From positions 1,714,001 to 1,778,000 of the forward strand of contig OY754466.1 of the NCBI GenBank assembly GCA_963575645.1: a DNA stretch of 64,000 nt, given 5' to 3'. This stretch comes from Xanthostigma xanthostigma (Eukaryota; Arthropoda; Insecta; Raphidioptera; Raphidiidae). The translations under genes and the position numbers were made by a program. Each line of letters begins with the position of its first letter. Within the stretch, counting starts at the first letter, position 1. Under the pieces are notes generated by a model. The model was not told where the DNA came from. It searched no databases and was given only the letters and a program-made list of their open reading frames with translations. Positions 63,632 to 64,000 of the stretch are shown here, piece after piece.

Positions 63632-64000
63632 TTAAGGAGGTTGATCCGTTACAGTCCCCCAATCAAAAGTAAGTCGAATTCTAAATGGGAACTTTTATAG
63701 TTTATAAGTCGATGATACCAACAAATTATTGTCATAAAGGCATAAATAAATATTTTTTTTTAATATTAATTAATTATTTCAGTACTTTATACTTAATGGA
63801 CTAACTTTTGTATTTTTTGTACAAAGCTAGGTTAAAAAAAATACATTTATGTAAATATCTGTATTTTACATATTTTTTGCAGTAAATAATTGAAAAAAGA
63901 AATAAGAAGTAATAAAAATTAAAATTAAATCCTTAAAAAGTTGAAAATTCAGTTAAAATTGTTAAAATTGTCAAGAATCAAAGTCCATAATCGAAAAGTG
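63632..64000 (-). mobile_element. Family E TTAA-flanked element, cut by window end (E4)
   Basis: TTAAGGAGGTTGATCCGTTA opens it and the order of blocks is the reverse of E1 (AATCAAAAGTAAGTCGAATT first). The window ends at TCCATAATCGAAAAGTG, about halfway through the element. Confidence 0.75.

Overview
This window looks like non-genic, transposon-packed DNA from an arthropod, most probably a moth or butterfly. It is AT-rich, and I found no host protein gene, rRNA gene or CRISPR array. The lepidopteran assignment is an inference. It rests on repeat signatures I associate with moth genomes: a short Helitron type beginning TCTATACTAATATATAAAGC and ending CTAG|T, the GGTTC/TCTGTCTGTC block at 20896-21028, the CCGACTTCAAAA-ended family at 19349-20316, and the GACTGACTGACTGATC family at 46.8 kb. 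No database search was run, so another insect order remains possible.

Almost all of the window can be divided into repeat copies, and boundaries can often be set to the base by target-site duplications (TSDs). The main families are: A, non-autonomous Helitrons carrying a decayed tRNA-Lys-like insert (234, 1067, 4973, 6103, 27454, 30319, 35680); C, a nine-copy non-autonomous Helitron family with a perfect GTGCGAATAATTCGCAC hairpin before its CTAG end (10782, 16826, 21029, 25495, 38657, 54375, 55740, 56680, 61073); Q, R and S, further Helitron types; D, hAT-like MITEs with 8-bp TSDs (4449, 13000, 33901, 44002); G, Harbinger-like MITEs flanked by TTA/TAA (12623, 14677, 34604, 42193, 53115 and fragments); E, TTAA-flanked elements (13970, 18138, 32961, 63632); F, H, K, L, M, N, T, V, W, X and Y, other inverted-repeat elements; B and J, unclassified repeats; and tRNA-derived SINEs (40900, 57269).

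The only intact coding unit is a CR1/Jockey-group LINE on the minus strand (48459-52533). Its ORF1 has a PHD finger and a coiled coil. Its ORF2 has an AP-endonuclease and a reverse transcriptase with catalytic motifs present. Broken coding remnants are a PIF/Harbinger transposase (1978-2380), a LINE C-terminal fragment (11400-11660) and a DUF4817-like helix-turn-helix fragment (31066-31305). A solo LTR with TATA box, initiator-like site and poly(A) signal lies at 9935-10294.

The most striking feature is layered nesting. Examples are T inside U inside S at 46.8-48.1 kb, the LINE inside a ~200-bp repeat array, F inside G, H inside G, B inside A, Y beside an A stub, a hAT-like element inside a TA-flanked MITE, a 473-bp fold-back inside D, and two elements inside palindrome K2. 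These give a relative chronology. Long near-perfect palindromes (about 350-bp arms at 58736-59442, 212-bp arms at 44402-44878) and internal tandem amplification inside elements (195 bp in A, 94 bp in C, 48 bp in G) are the other unusual signals.
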